Below are positions 36,510 to 45,678 of a stretch of DNA of 64,000 nt, piece by piece. Position 1 is the first letter of the stretch. Each line of letters starts with the position of its first letter. The stretch lies in the NCBI GenBank assembly GCA_029936425.1, contig JAPYSU010000012.1, positions 1 through 64,000 of the forward strand. Reading direction: 5' to 3'. The notes below the pieces were generated by a model. That model saw only the letters and a program-made list of their open reading frames with translations, did no database searches and was not told where the DNA came from. Origin of the DNA: Litorimonas sp. Lineage in GTDB: Bacteria > Pseudomonadota > Alphaproteobacteria > Caulobacterales > Maricaulaceae. The position numbers and the translations under genes were made by a program.

Positions 36510-36961
36510 CTATGTTGATACTCGAAAAAACAATCGGGCCGCGGAGCTGCGTCGTTGAGGGAAAGCAATTATTTGCCTATCTACTTGTGGGGGTAATAAA
36601 TACGGCGATTTGTCTTGGCACATATGGAGTGTTCATACTGGTATTCTTTACATCCTTCTGGGAAGCTAATTTTGCAGCCTTTATAACGAGCGTTACAATA
36701 GGTTATATACTCAATCGAAAGTTTGTATTTAAGAGAAGTAACAGAACAATGACATCAGAGTCGTGGCGTTACTTCGTGGTTATCAGCCTGCAATTTATTG
36801 TCGCGACTGCGTTTATTGGGATATTTGTTAGTTTGGGCGTTTCGGAAATATCTAGTTACTGCCTCACAATGCCATTTGTCGTTTTGATTTCCTTTTTGGT
36901 TCAAAAATATTGGACGTTCAAATCGTCTCCTTTAACTGATGATGCTTTAGGTTTCTTGTGA
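36506..36961 (+). CDS. GtrA-like membrane protein
   Basis: 151 aa with four membrane segments (YLLVGVINTAICLGTYGVFI, ANFAAFITSVTIGYILNRKF, YFVVISLQFIVATAFIGIFV, LTMPFVVLISFLVQKYWTFK). GtrA-family proteins flip or help move undecaprenyl-phosphate-linked sugars. The GYILNRKFVFKR and VQKYWTFKSSP motifs are typical. Overlaps both neighbours by 4 nt (ATGA), so three genes are coupled. Confidence 0.9.
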   Translation: MTMLILEKTIGPRSCVVEGKQLFAYLLVGVINTAICLGTYGVFILVFFTSFWEANFAAFITSVTIGYILNRKFVFKRSNRTMTSESWRYFVVISLQFIVATAFIGIFVSLGVSEISSYCLTMPFVVLISFLVQKYWTFKSSPLTDDALGFL

Positions 36962-37905
36962 TGGTGAAGCTCTCAGTTGTCTCGTCCTTTTATCAATCCC
37001 AAGACTATGTAGAGAATTTTATCTCTAGAGTACGCAAGCAAGCCAATCAGTTTGGGGGAGACTATGAAATCATCATAGTTAATGACGGATCGACTGATAA
37101 CACTTTAAAAAAAACGTGTGAGCTAGCCGCCGAGCAGCAAGACATTACAATTATTAATTTATCCCGAAATTTTGGTCATCACAAAGCACTGATGAAAGGG
37201 CTGGCCTATTCTCGCGGAGACTTTGTCTTTGTACTTGATTCAGACTTGGAAGAAGATCCTGCCTGGCTCGGTGCATTTTACGAAAAGATGCAAAAGGAAG
37301 AAGCCGATGTCGTTTGCGCGGTGCAAGATATTCGAAAAGGAAAGTTCTTCGAAAGAGCGACGGGCGCCATATTTTATAAGCTATTCAATCGGGCATCCGA
37401 CTTAAAAGTGGTTCCCAATGCGATGGTTGCTCGGCTTATGACGCGGCGCTTTGTTGACGTTCTGACGGGATATTCAGAGCAGGTGAGTTTCCTTCCGGGT
37501 CTATTTGCTTATTCCGGTTTCAAGCAAGTAACGCTTGTTAGAAAAAAAGGGGATAAGGGAAAAACGTCTTACAGCTTTCGAAACCGCGTTGAATTGGCCT
37601 TGGGTTCATTCATCAGATTTTCTGATTTTCCGCTAAGAGCTATTCTTTATTCTGGTGCAATAATCTCGTTCAGCTCCTTCTTTTCTGGTGTCTATCTCGC
37701 GTTAAAATCGGTGAGCCAAGGGAAGCAAGCTGACGATATATATGTAATTTTGACAGCTATTGGTGCCATCGGAGGGGTTATTCTACTGGCTCTAGGCGTA
37801 ATAGGGTTTTATCTGCTTCAAGTTTTTCGTGAAGTCAAAAGGCGGCCGGACGTTATCGTTGAAAGCATTTATAAGAGCCAGACAAATTCTGATAGGGTTA
37901 ATTAA
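36958..37905 (+). CDS. GtrB/DPM1-like family 2 glycosyltransferase
   Basis: 315 aa. GT-A domain: LSVVSSFYQSQDYVENFI, YEIIIVNDGSTDNTLKKTCE and the DxD-type FVFVLDSDLEEDPAW (about residues 88-102); two C-terminal membrane helices (ILYSGAIISFSSFFSGVYLA and GAIGGVILLALGVIGFYLLQ). Matches polyprenyl-phosphate glycosyltransferases (GtrB, ArnC, DPM1), which load one sugar on undecaprenyl phosphate on the cytoplasmic side. Works naturally with the GtrA homologue directly upstream. Converges with the next gene with an 8-nt overlap. Confidence 0.92.
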   Translation: MMVKLSVVSSFYQSQDYVENFISRVRKQANQFGGDYEIIIVNDGSTDNTLKKTCELAAEQQDITIINLSRNFGHHKALMKGLAYSRGDFVFVLDSDLEEDPAWLGAFYEKMQKEEADVVCAVQDIRKGKFFERATGAIFYKLFNRASDLKVVPNAMVARLMTRRFVDVLTGYSEQVSFLPGLFAYSGFKQVTLVRKKGDKGKTSYSFRNRVELALGSFIRFSDFPLRAILYSGAIISFSSFFSGVYLALKSVSQGKQADDIYVILTAIGAIGGVILLALGVIGFYLLQVFREVKRRPDVIVESIYKSQTNSDRVN

Positions 37906-39340
37906 TGCGTTTGTAATCGCCGGATTTATTCATTTCATAAAGAAATACGGCGCCAGGCTCTGTAGTATTGAGTTCCCCTTCGGGTATAGTTTTATAGCAT
38001 ATACTCAAATAAGGAGCATTAGGGTTTTCAGATATATATCTATTGAAGCCTGTACTCCTAAAAGGCACATTAAATCCCTGCAAAGCCGGTGCCTGAGTCA
38101 ATATGAGATAAATCCGGTCACTGGAGCTCCATAGTTCACTTTCTGCCCGTATGAAATTCGCGAATTGAGCTTGTTGTTTGCTCGCTTCCACAAAATCAGG
38201 GGTTTTGTTTGAATGACTTTCAATCGTGAAAACAGCCGCCAGAAAGATTGTAAAACAGGCAATCCGCTTTCCCAAAGCCAAATAGATTAATAGAAAAGTC
38301 ATGCTGCCTAAAAAGATAAGCGGAGAAAAATAGTGCCAAGGGTGGGTATGGGTTAATAACGAATAAGGCCCAATTGCCAAGACGGCAGACACGCCTAAAA
38401 AAAGCGAAAGACTATATTCTATGGGCAGGGATAAAAGCCTGATGCGTTCTCTCATAAATTTTTTTATCAACCAAAAATGCAGACCTAAAATGAATATTAT
38501 GAAGGTCCCGGCGATCCACAAGCTAGGCTGGCGCGTCAGTGTTCCAGTTGAAATGTTTGGAAAAAGATAACTTGAAACTGAACGATTAATAATTCTCAAT
38601 CCATTTATAAACATTGAGAAAAAATCGTAATTGACCCGTCCTGGAATATCCTCATAGGGCGAACGCAGAGTTAAAATAGTCCATACTGTCTGAGCTACCA
38701 ATATTACGCCGCATAGATAGAAAAGTCGTCTAAGGTTTGGTTTGGTGAATGACCTGGTATGATAAAAAATCCATATTAAGGCGGAGAGACAAAGCAGTGA
38801 TCCTGTTCCCAACAGAGCAGCTGAGAGAGCAAATAAGCTGGTCATCGCCACGATTAGAGGCCCTGTTTGAGAGAAGGGCCTGTGGGGATCGATATAAGTG
38901 CCGCAAATTAGGCCGGCAGCAAAAATGATGAAAAAAGTTAAATAATAAGATCCACTCGTGAAAAGAACGAAGAATAGGGAAAAGGGGGTAAGTAATGAGA
39001 AAGTCCCCGCCAAGATACTAAAGATGCGATCCTTTGTGACCCTGTAGATCAGAAGCGAAAATAAAGCTGTGGCTACGGCGAAGAGTACCAGAAAAATCAG
39101 ACGCAAAGTTACGATATCACCGGCCATAACGACGAGTGACCGGTAAACCGCTGTAACCAGATATCCGTCAAAATTTGTATTTTGAAAGGAGGAAAGGAAT
39201 TTTGAGAGATCGTTGAATGGCCTATCATATAAGGCTCTTTCAAACATGAAGGCATCGTCCAAGATAAAACTATTGGAGAAAAGAACCTTCCATTTCAACC
39301 AAATCTCAACGATAATTAAAATGATTGCAGAACCAGCCAT
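37898..39340 (-). CDS. Polytopic GT-C-like membrane protein
   Basis: 480 aa with about ten to twelve hydrophobic segments and a short soluble C-terminal part (SELWSSSDRIYLILTQAPAL, NAPYLSICYKTIPEGEL). N-terminal part has FILDDAFMFERALYDRPFND after the first helix, where GT-C enzymes carry an acidic catalytic motif on the first extracytoplasmic loop. No family name is certain. By analogy to gtrA-gtrB-gtrC it may be the acceptor-specific transferase using the lipid-linked sugar from GtrB, but it is on the opposite strand. Confidence 0.75.
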   Translation of the reverse strand: MAGSAIILIIVEIWLKWKVLFSNSFILDDAFMFERALYDRPFNDLSKFLSSFQNTNFDGYLVTAVYRSLVVMAGDIVTLRLIFLVLFAVATALFSLLIYRVTKDRIFSILAGTFSLLTPFSLFFVLFTSGSYYLTFFIIFAAGLICGTYIDPHRPFSQTGPLIVAMTSLFALSAALLGTGSLLCLSALIWIFYHTRSFTKPNLRRLFYLCGVILVAQTVWTILTLRSPYEDIPGRVNYDFFSMFINGLRIINRSVSSYLFPNISTGTLTRQPSLWIAGTFIIFILGLHFWLIKKFMRERIRLLSLPIEYSLSLFLGVSAVLAIGPYSLLTHTHPWHYFSPLIFLGSMTFLLIYLALGKRIACFTIFLAAVFTIESHSNKTPDFVEASKQQAQFANFIRAESELWSSSDRIYLILTQAPALQGFNVPFRSTGFNRYISENPNAPYLSICYKTIPEGELNTTEPGAVFLYEMNKSGDYKRIN

Positions 39341-39565
39341 AACCAGAATCTCATCTGGCCAAGAAAGGATTTTTCTGAAGAATTTTACGTTTGGAGTTTT
39401 AATATGGCTTCAATGTTTTACCCTGAAAAAGACTTCCGATGGGAGAGCTTCTCTGAACCGAGAAGAGAATGTCGAAAAGTACTAAACCGCAGCGGCAAAT
39501 TCATCCCTCTTATTTCTGTCTTCCGGAAATAGCGCCCCGGAGGATTCAGTCGAATGGGCGTGAAA

Positions 39566-39642
39566 TGGTAGGGGGAGAGGGACTTGAACCCCCGACCAAC
39601 CCGTTATGAGCGGGTGGCTCTAACCAACTGAGCTATCCCCCC
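39566..39642 (-). tRNA. tRNA with CAU anticodon (elongator Met or Ile2)
   Basis: 77 nt including encoded CCA (39566-39568 on the plus strand). Read on the minus strand: acceptor GGGGGGA pairs with UCCCCCU, giving a G1-U72 wobble; D-arm UAGCUCAGUUGGUUAGAGC; anticodon stem ACCCG/CGGGU with loop CUCAUAA (anticodon CAU); T-arm GGGGGUUCAAGUCCCUC. It lacks the three G-C pairs of the initiator anticodon stem and the 1-72 mismatch is not of initiator type, so it is an elongator tRNA. I cannot separate Met from lysidine-modified Ile2. Confidence 0.93.
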
Positions 39643-39707
39643 ATTTCACACTTGTCCATAGGGCGTCCGCTATAACGATAGAGAACCGTTGTGAAAAGCC
39701 TCTTTAC

Positions 39708-41183
39708 TCAATCTGTCAGGACTTTTTGCACGGAGGCTTTCCACCCCGCCAAAACAGATTCTCGGGTTTTCGTATCCATGTCAGGTTCGAAATCAGTATC
39801 CAGCGTCCAGACATCTTTGATAGTTTCCAGAGACGGAAATAATCCGGCGCCGATAGCGGCGAGGGCGGCAGCGCCGAATGCGGTCGTCTCCAAAACTTTG
39901 GGCCGTTCCACCGGAATGTTCAGCACGCCCGCAAGATATTGCACCATCCAGTCATTGGCGACCATGCCGCCATCTACCCGAAGGATTTTTGGTTTGACCC
40001 CGTCCTGCGCCATGGCTTTGAACAAATCATAGGTCTGGTAACAAACGCTCTCAATCGTCGCGCGGACAATCTCGGCCCGGCCCGTATCGCGGGTCAGGCC
40101 AAATAACCCGCCGCGCGCGTCCGGATCCCAATGCGGCGCGCCCAACCCCGTAAAGGCCGGGACAAGATAGACCCCTTTATTGCTATCCAGGCTCCTGCAG
40201 AGCTTTTCCGTGTCTTTGGCGTGGTCAATGATTTTGACTTCATCACGAAGCCATTGAACGGCGGCCCCCGCGATAAATATGGAGCCCTCCAAGGCGTAGG
40301 TGACTTTCCCGTCGAGCCGATAGCAAATAGTGGACAGCAAGCGATTCTCTGACGTGACGCAGGTTTCCCCCGTATTCAGGATAACAAAACACCCTGTGCC
40401 ATAGGTGGATTTTATATCGCCTTCTTCAAAACAGGCCTGCCCTATAGCGGCGGCCTGTTGATCGCCTGCGACACCCAAAATCGGAATGTCTTTGCCTAAA
40501 AGAGAACAGGTCCCGAAGTCATCGACGCAGTCTTTCACCTCTGGAAGGCCGGAGCGCGGCACGTCGAAAAGCTCTAACAGGGCCTCATCCCATTCCTGCG
40601 TATGGATATTGAATAAATTAGTCCGGCTGGCATTTGTAGCGTCTGTAGCGTGGGTTTTTCCTTCCGTCAGGCGCCAGATGAGGAAGCAATCCACAGTCCC
40701 AAAAGCAAGCTTCTCTGCTTTGGCGAGATCCCGCGCGCCGTCCACATTGTCCAATATCCAGGCGATCTTGCTTCCGCTGAAATAGGGATCATGGATGAGG
40801 CCGGATTTGGCGTTGAGCTCCTCGGCGGGCATTTTTTTTGCCATTTCACGACAGGCCGCCGCCGTTCGCCGATCCTGCCAGACAATGGCGTTATAAAGAC
40901 AGTCCCCGGTTTCCTTATTCCAGACGAGGGTTGTCTCCCTTTGATTGGTGATGCCGATACCCGCAATGTCATGGTCATTTTCCTCGGCAAACTGCCAGGC
41001 TTTTTTTAGGGTTTTGAACACCGTATCCCAAATGGTTTCCGGATCATGCTCCACCCAACCGTCTTGAGGATAGATTTGCGGAAATTCTTCCTGCGCTGTG
41101 AATAGGATGCGTCCACGCGGAGAAAAGACAAGAGTCCGGGAAGACGTCGTGCCTTGGTCTATGGAGAGGATAACTGTGCTCAT
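39708..41183 (-). CDS. glpK: Glycerol kinase
   Basis: 491 aa, full length. FGGY-family kinase making sn-glycerol 3-phosphate from glycerol and ATP in the cytoplasm. LSIDQGTTSSRTLVFSPRG is the N-terminal phosphate loop, GITNQRETTLVWNKETG the hinge, GVAGDQQAAAIGQACFEEGD and FTGLGAPHWDPDARGGLFGL the later signatures, and RVDGGMVANDWMVQYLAG the adenosine region. No glpF, glpD or regulator is near, so it appears to be a lone gene. About 65 nt separate it from the downstream tRNA on the same strand. Confidence 0.97.
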   Translation of the reverse strand: MSTVILSIDQGTTSSRTLVFSPRGRILFTAQEEFPQIYPQDGWVEHDPETIWDTVFKTLKKAWQFAEENDHDIAGIGITNQRETTLVWNKETGDCLYNAIVWQDRRTAAACREMAKKMPAEELNAKSGLIHDPYFSGSKIAWILDNVDGARDLAKAEKLAFGTVDCFLIWRLTEGKTHATDATNASRTNLFNIHTQEWDEALLELFDVPRSGLPEVKDCVDDFGTCSLLGKDIPILGVAGDQQAAAIGQACFEEGDIKSTYGTGCFVILNTGETCVTSENRLLSTICYRLDGKVTYALEGSIFIAGAAVQWLRDEVKIIDHAKDTEKLCRSLDSNKGVYLVPAFTGLGAPHWDPDARGGLFGLTRDTGRAEIVRATIESVCYQTYDLFKAMAQDGVKPKILRVDGGMVANDWMVQYLAGVLNIPVERPKVLETTAFGAAALAAIGAGLFPSLETIKDVWTLDTDFEPDMDTKTRESVLAGWKASVQKVLTD

Positions 41184-41243
41184 TGGGTAAGTGTAATGAG
41201 GCGAGGGGGCTCAGGTCAATTTATAAGACAAAGAACTCTATTC

Positions 41244-41357
41244 CTGTCATTCCGCGCGAAGACGCGGAAGGTCGAGAGTTTGTGAGAAATCTGGACGAAG
41301 GTTTTCAACCTCTCGGCCTTCCGCATCTGCGTCCTACGGACTTGTGCGGAATGACAG
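41244..41357. repeat. Nested palindromic intergenic repeat (REP/MITE-like)
   Basis: CTGTCATTCCGC (41244-41255) is matched inverted by GCGGAATGACAG (41346-41357); inside, GCGGAAGGTCGAGAG (41264-41278) pairs with CTCTCGGCCTTCCGC (41310-41324) with one mismatch. The whole 114-nt element fills most of the spacer between glpK and the hydroxylase gene, in the style of mobile intergenic repeats of alphaproteobacteria. Confidence 0.75.
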
Positions 41358-41405
41358 AATAAAAGTGATATAGCCACCCCGAGAAACTCCGCCTATACCG
41401 ATTGT

Positions 41406-42152
41406 ATGGATGGATGGCCGATACCTTTGGGGCAAACCCTTGTAACCTATTTGGCGTTCACGGCCATTATTATTGCGCGGTATTTCATCATTGTTGGCCC
41501 TATCCACTGGGCGCTGTGGAAACGCGCGCCGAGAAAGGCGCGCCGCCTGTCAAAACGAGAGCCGACCCGCGCGACGGTCCGCAATGAGATTCGGCTCTCG
41601 ACGATCAGCGCCTTTATTTATGCGCTGCCCGCCGCCATCGTTCTAGAGATGTGGAAAGCCGGCGGGACGGCGCTCTATAGCGCCATGCCGGAAAGTGTCT
41701 TGGGGTGGAGCTATATCTTTGTCTCCGCCGCGATTTATCTCTTCGCGCAGGACACGTGGTTTTATTTCACCCACCGTCTGATGCACCATCGCAAATTATT
41801 TAAATACACGCATGAAGGCCATCACCGCTCTGTCCAGCCGACGCCCTGGGCAAGCTTTTCGTTCGACCCGATTGAGGCGGTCAGCGCAGCGTGGCTGCTT
41901 CCTGTGATGGCGCTGTTTATCCCGCTTCATGTGGGCGTTGCGCTCGCTCTGCTCATGGTGATGACGATCAACGCCGTGTTCAATCACGCAGGGTGGGAAG
42001 TCTATCCGGATAAATGGGTCAAAGGGTGGTGGGGCCGTCACATCATCACGGCCAGTCACCACAATCTGCATCACACAAAATTCAAAGGGAATTACGGATT
42101 ATATTTCCGATTCTGGGATAAGGTCTGCGGGACGGATAAGGGGTTGGTTTAA
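41406..42152 (+). CDS. Sterol desaturase/fatty acid hydroxylase family protein
   Basis: 248 aa integral membrane di-iron enzyme. Several helices at the N-terminus, then the His clusters HRLMHH and HEGHH (DTWFYFTHRLMHHRKLFKYT, about residues 118-137) and a third cluster SHHNLHHTKFKGNYG near residue 217. Bacterial members act on carotenoids (beta-carotene hydroxylase-like), fatty acids, sterols or ornithine lipids; the substrate here is not determined. No strong ribosome-binding site at the ATG. Its stop overlaps that of the convergent rhodanese gene (TTAA). Confidence 0.88.
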   Translation: MDGWPIPLGQTLVTYLAFTAIIIARYFIIVGPIHWALWKRAPRKARRLSKREPTRATVRNEIRLSTISAFIYALPAAIVLEMWKAGGTALYSAMPESVLGWSYIFVSAAIYLFAQDTWFYFTHRLMHHRKLFKYTHEGHHRSVQPTPWASFSFDPIEAVSAAWLLPVMALFIPLHVGVALALLMVMTINAVFNHAGWEVYPDKWVKGWWGRHIITASHHNLHHTKFKGNYGLYFRFWDKVCGTDKGLV

Positions 42153-42703
42153 TCCGCCGCTTTATAAGCCACCAAATCCTTGCGGTTAATCATACGGCCC
42201 CAAAAGGCGTTGAAGGGATGCACGAGCTCCGTTGGACCTGCGGCGTTCTCGAGGGGAAGCCCCGCATTATGCCAGGCAAATACTCCTTCTTTCAGATTAT
42301 AGACGTCTTTTGCGCCGGCTGCTTTTAATTCGGCTTGAACTTTTTCAGCTAAAATAGAAGACCGACGGCCAACCGAGCAGTAAAAGACGAGCGTTTTACC
42401 AGTCCAGTCCTGATCAAATTGCGCCATGAAATCCGAAGCGGACAGCTCGGGGTCGACGTGTTTGCTATTGATAATATGGCTGACATCAAATTCTTTTTTC
42501 TCCCGAACATCAAAGAATAAGGTGTCCTTGGTATCTAACTCTGCGGCCGACTTTACGCCGATGTGCCGAACAGTGCGGTGATCCTTCACGATAGACACAT
42601 GCGCTTTGTGAAGCGCCTTATTCTCCTTTTCTTCGGCTACCGAAAATTCGGAAAAGGAGGACAGGAAGACGCCGAAGAATATCGATAGTGTAAATCTGAA
42701 CAT
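42149..42703 (-). CDS. Exported rhodanese-domain protein
   Basis: 184 aa with a signal peptide (FRFTLSIFFGVFLSSFSEFS then VAEE). One rhodanese domain: LFFDVREKKEFDVSHIINSK, and active-site Cys in LVFYCSVGRRSSILAEKVQA (about residues 104-123), GVFAWHNAGLPL near the end. Rhodaneses move sulfane sulfur or simply bind persulfides; as this one is exported it works in the periplasm. The start is coupled to the uvrB stop (TAATG). Confidence 0.88.
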   Translation of the reverse strand: MFRFTLSIFFGVFLSSFSEFSVAEEKENKALHKAHVSIVKDHRTVRHIGVKSAAELDTKDTLFFDVREKKEFDVSHIINSKHVDPELSASDFMAQFDQDWTGKTLVFYCSVGRRSSILAEKVQAELKAAGAKDVYNLKEGVFAWHNAGLPLENAAGPTELVHPFNAFWGRMINRKDLVAYKAAD

Positions 42704-44841
42704 TATTCCGCCGCGTCGACTGCCTTTTTCAACTGCGCCATTTCATCCCGCAATCTCGCCGCTTCTTCAAATTCCAAGTTCTCGGCGGCTTCAAACATGC
42801 GTTTTTCGAGGTCGGCCATAACGGCGGTCATATTACCGCCCATATAGGCTTCCTGCTCGCCCTCGGCCGCTTCGAGATATTTCTTTTTAATCTGGCCACT
42901 CGGCGTGTATTTATTGGCGTCATCCTTGATTTTTCCGGCGGCTTCACTGTCACCGACTATATCGGCCACACCGCGAAGAACGGTTTTCGGAACAATTCCG
43001 TGTTTCTCATTATGAGCGACTTGGATGTCCCGACGGCGATCCGTCTCATTAATCGCCCGTTCCATAGAGCCGGTAATTTTATCCGCATAGAGGACGACCT
43101 TGGCTTCGCTGTTCCGCGCGGCCCGGCCAATGGTCTGGATAAGAGATGTCTCGGATCGAAGAAAGCCTTCCTTATCTGCATCCAAAATACCGACAAAGGC
43201 ACATTCGGGAATGTCGAGCCCCTCGCGGAGGAGGTTGATACCGATGAGCACATCAAATTTGCCGAGGCGCAGATCGCGGATAATTTCGATCCGCTCAAGC
43301 GTATCCACATCGCTATGCATGTATCGGACGCGGATGCCCTGGTCGTTCATATATTCGGTCAGGTCTTCGGCCATTTTCTTGGTGAGGGTTGTGACCAGAG
43401 ACCGATAACCGCGGGCGGCGACCTTCTGAACTTCATCAATCACGTCATCGACCTGATTGGCGCCGTCTTTGGCAACAGGGCGAATTTCAACGGGTGGATC
43501 AATCAATCCGGTGGGGCGAATAACCTGTTCGACAAACACGCCGCCTGTGCGTTCCATTTCCCAATCGCTTGGCGTGGCGGACACATGCACGGTCTGAGGG
43601 CGCATTGCGTCCCATTCTTCGAATTTCAGCGGGCGGTTATCGATACAGCTTGGCAGGCGGAAACCATGTTCGGCCAATGTGGATTTTCGGCTGAAGTCGC
43701 CCTTACTCATCGCGCCGATTTGCGGCACGGAGACATGGCTTTCATCCATGAACAATAGCGCGTCTTCGGGGAGATATTCAAATAATGTGGGCGGCGGCTC
43801 GCCCGGCGCGCGGCCTGTGAGATAACGGGAGTAGTTTTCAATGCCGTTGCAAAATCCGCTGGCCGCCATCATTTCCAGATCAAATTCGGTGCGCTGGGCA
43901 ATACGCTGGGCTTCGAGTAATTTTCCCTCGGCCTCAAATCTCTTGAGCGTTTCGCCGAGTTCCTTCTTGATACCCTTCATCGCGCTTTGCACGGTCGGGC
44001 GGGGGGTCACATAATGCGAATTGGCATAAACACGGACATTGTTAATGTCGCGCTTGGTTTTCCCCGTCAGAGGATCAAACTCCATTATGGTGTCTATTTC
44101 GTCTCCGAAGAAGTCGAACCGCCAGGCCGTATCATCATAGTGAGCCGGGAAAAGTTCAATCGTATCGCCCCGAACGCGGAACGAGCCGCGCTGGAAGGCC
44201 AGATCATTGCGCTGATATTGCAGCTCGACAAATTGCGCCATGAGAGTGCGGGGATCCATTTCGTCGCCCTTTTTCAGATCCACTGTCATCGCTGTATAGG
44301 TCTCAACCGACCCAATACCGTAAATACAGGAGACCGAGGCGACGATGATACAGTCATCGCGTTCCAAAATGGCGCGGGTCGCGGCGTGGCGCATCCGGTC
44401 GATTTGTTCGTTTACGGAACTATCTTTCTCAATAAATGTGTCGGTGCGCGGGACATAGGCCTCGGGCTGATAGTAATCATAGTATGAGACGAAATATTCG
44501 ACCGCATTATCCGGGAAAAAACTCTTAAATTCGGAATAAAGCTGGGCCGCAAGCGTTTTATTCGGCGCCATGATCAGGGCAGGGCGCTGGGTCGCCTCAA
44601 TAATCTTGGCCATGGTGAAGGTTTTACCGGAGCCCGTGACGCCGAGCAGAACCTGATCCCGTTCTATCGAGTTCAACCCATCGCAGAGCTCTTCAATCGC
44701 TTTCGGTTGATCGCCCTTGGGTTCATACTCTGAGACAAGCCGAAACCGCTTCCCGCCTTCGGATTTATCCGGTCTGTCGGGACGGTGGGGCTGCCACATG
44801 GACAGATTTTGTTCCGGATGGAGCTGGGTGACATTCGCCAT
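42703..44841 (-). CDS. uvrB: Excinuclease ABC subunit B
   Basis: 712 aa. Damage-recognition helicase of nucleotide excision repair. [20 protein letters not shown] and Walker [21 protein letters not shown], beta-hairpin region [20 protein letters not shown], helicase motifs [17 protein letters not shown] (DExH type, Walker B), [20 protein letters not shown] and QTIGRAARN, and a C-terminal UVR domain [20 protein letters not shown] that contacts UvrC. Compared with most UvrB it has a longer N-terminus (about 30 residues before SEYEP). Divergent from the sigma factor gene across a 153-nt spacer. Confidence 0.97.
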   Translation of the reverse strand: MANVTQLHPEQNLSMWQPHRPDRPDKSEGGKRFRLVSEYEPKGDQPKAIEELCDGLNSIERDQVLLGVTGSGKTFTMAKIIEATQRPALIMAPNKTLAAQLYSEFKSFFPDNAVEYFVSYYDYYQPEAYVPRTDTFIEKDSSVNEQIDRMRHAATRAILERDDCIIVASVSCIYGIGSVETYTAMTVDLKKGDEMDPRTLMAQFVELQYQRNDLAFQRGSFRVRGDTIELFPAHYDDTAWRFDFFGDEIDTIMEFDPLTGKTKRDINNVRVYANSHYVTPRPTVQSAMKGIKKELGETLKRFEAEGKLLEAQRIAQRTEFDLEMMAASGFCNGIENYSRYLTGRAPGEPPPTLFEYLPEDALLFMDESHVSVPQIGAMSKGDFSRKSTLAEHGFRLPSCIDNRPLKFEEWDAMRPQTVHVSATPSDWEMERTGGVFVEQVIRPTGLIDPPVEIRPVAKDGANQVDDVIDEVQKVAARGYRSLVTTLTKKMAEDLTEYMNDQGIRVRYMHSDVDTLERIEIIRDLRLGKFDVLIGINLLREGLDIPECAFVGILDADKEGFLRSETSLIQTIGRAARNSEAKVVLYADKITGSMERAINETDRRRDIQVAHNEKHGIVPKTVLRGVADIVGDSEAAGKIKDDANKYTPSGQIKKKYLEAAEGEQEAYMGGNMTAVMADLEKRMFEAAENLEFEEAARLRDEMAQLKKAVDAAE

Positions 44842-44994
44842 GGCTCCAATATGGCTATGGAGACAGCTTTGGCAAGGTGGCTATATGCGGCTCGGAGGTC
44901 AATAAATTTGAAATAGGACACAAAAAGAAAAATCCACACACCAATGCCAAGCGTAATATTGTAGAGTGTTTCAATTTGTCAGCTTGGATTTGTC

Positions 44995-45678
44995 ATGACT
45001 TTGTCGATTGTGGAAGATAAGACTTCAGAACCACCAAAGGCAGAAGAGACTTACATGCCCACCCCCGGACCCGGCCAGAATTATGGCCGGACAGTTTCTA
45101 AAAAGAGTATCAGCGCTGCGCGCCGGGATGCACAGTGGCTGCATAATATTGCCGAAAGAAAAGACGCGAAAGCTCTTTCAGACCTGTTCGAAATTTATGG
45201 CCCCAAACTCAAAGGCTGGCTTATGGCCAGAGGCGTTGGAGACGGCACAGCTGAGGATATTGTTCAGGACATCATGATAAAGGTTTGGACGAAAGCCCAT
45301 AAATTTGACCCTTCCAAAGCCAGTTTTGCGACTTGGGTTTACAGAATGACCCGAAATCGTTGGATAGATCACAAACGCAAACATGGGCGCATGGATGTTC
45401 GTGACCCTGAACTCATGAAGATTATCGCAGATGATGAAGTTCCGTCAGCGGAACAAAACTTCATGTCACAGGAAAATTCAGACATTTTAAGAGAACAAAT
45501 TGCGCGTTTGTCTAAACCACAACAAACAGCCATCCGTATGGCCTATATGGAATTTAAGACACATAAAGAGATTGCGTCGGAAATCGGTATCCCGCTGGGT
45601 ACTGTGAAAACACGTATCCGAAGCGCTATTCAACTTTTAAAATCGAATATGGCTCGACAGATAGGGAATATGCGATGA
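44995..45678 (+). CDS. ECF RNA polymerase sigma factor (ChrR-associated type)
   Basis: 227 aa. After about 45 non-conserved, Pro-rich residues comes sigma region 2 (ALSDLFEIYGPKLKGWLMAR, AEDIVQDIMIKVWTKAHKFD, FATWVYRMTRNRWIDHKRKH) and region 4 (LSKPQQTAIRMAYMEFKTHK, IASEIGIPLGTVKTRIRSAI). Paired by ATGA with a ChrR-like gene, the arrangement of RpoE-ChrR (ECF11) singlet-oxygen or heavy-metal sensors. I did not find a convincing copy of an ECF promoter upstream, so autoregulation is not shown. Confidence 0.92.
   Translation: MTLSIVEDKTSEPPKAEETYMPTPGPGQNYGRTVSKKSISAARRDAQWLHNIAERKDAKALSDLFEIYGPKLKGWLMARGVGDGTAEDIVQDIMIKVWTKAHKFDPSKASFATWVYRMTRNRWIDHKRKHGRMDVRDPELMKIIADDEVPSAEQNFMSQENSDILREQIARLSKPQQTAIRMAYMEFKTHKEIASEIGIPLGTVKTRIRSAIQLLKSNMARQIGNMR

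Noticed and set aside
15056..39565. Genomic island integrated at the tRNA 3' end
   Set aside because: The AT-rich accessory stretch does lie on the 3' side of the tRNA, but I found no integrase gene and no copy of the tRNA 3' sequence at the far end, so site-specific insertion is unsupported.
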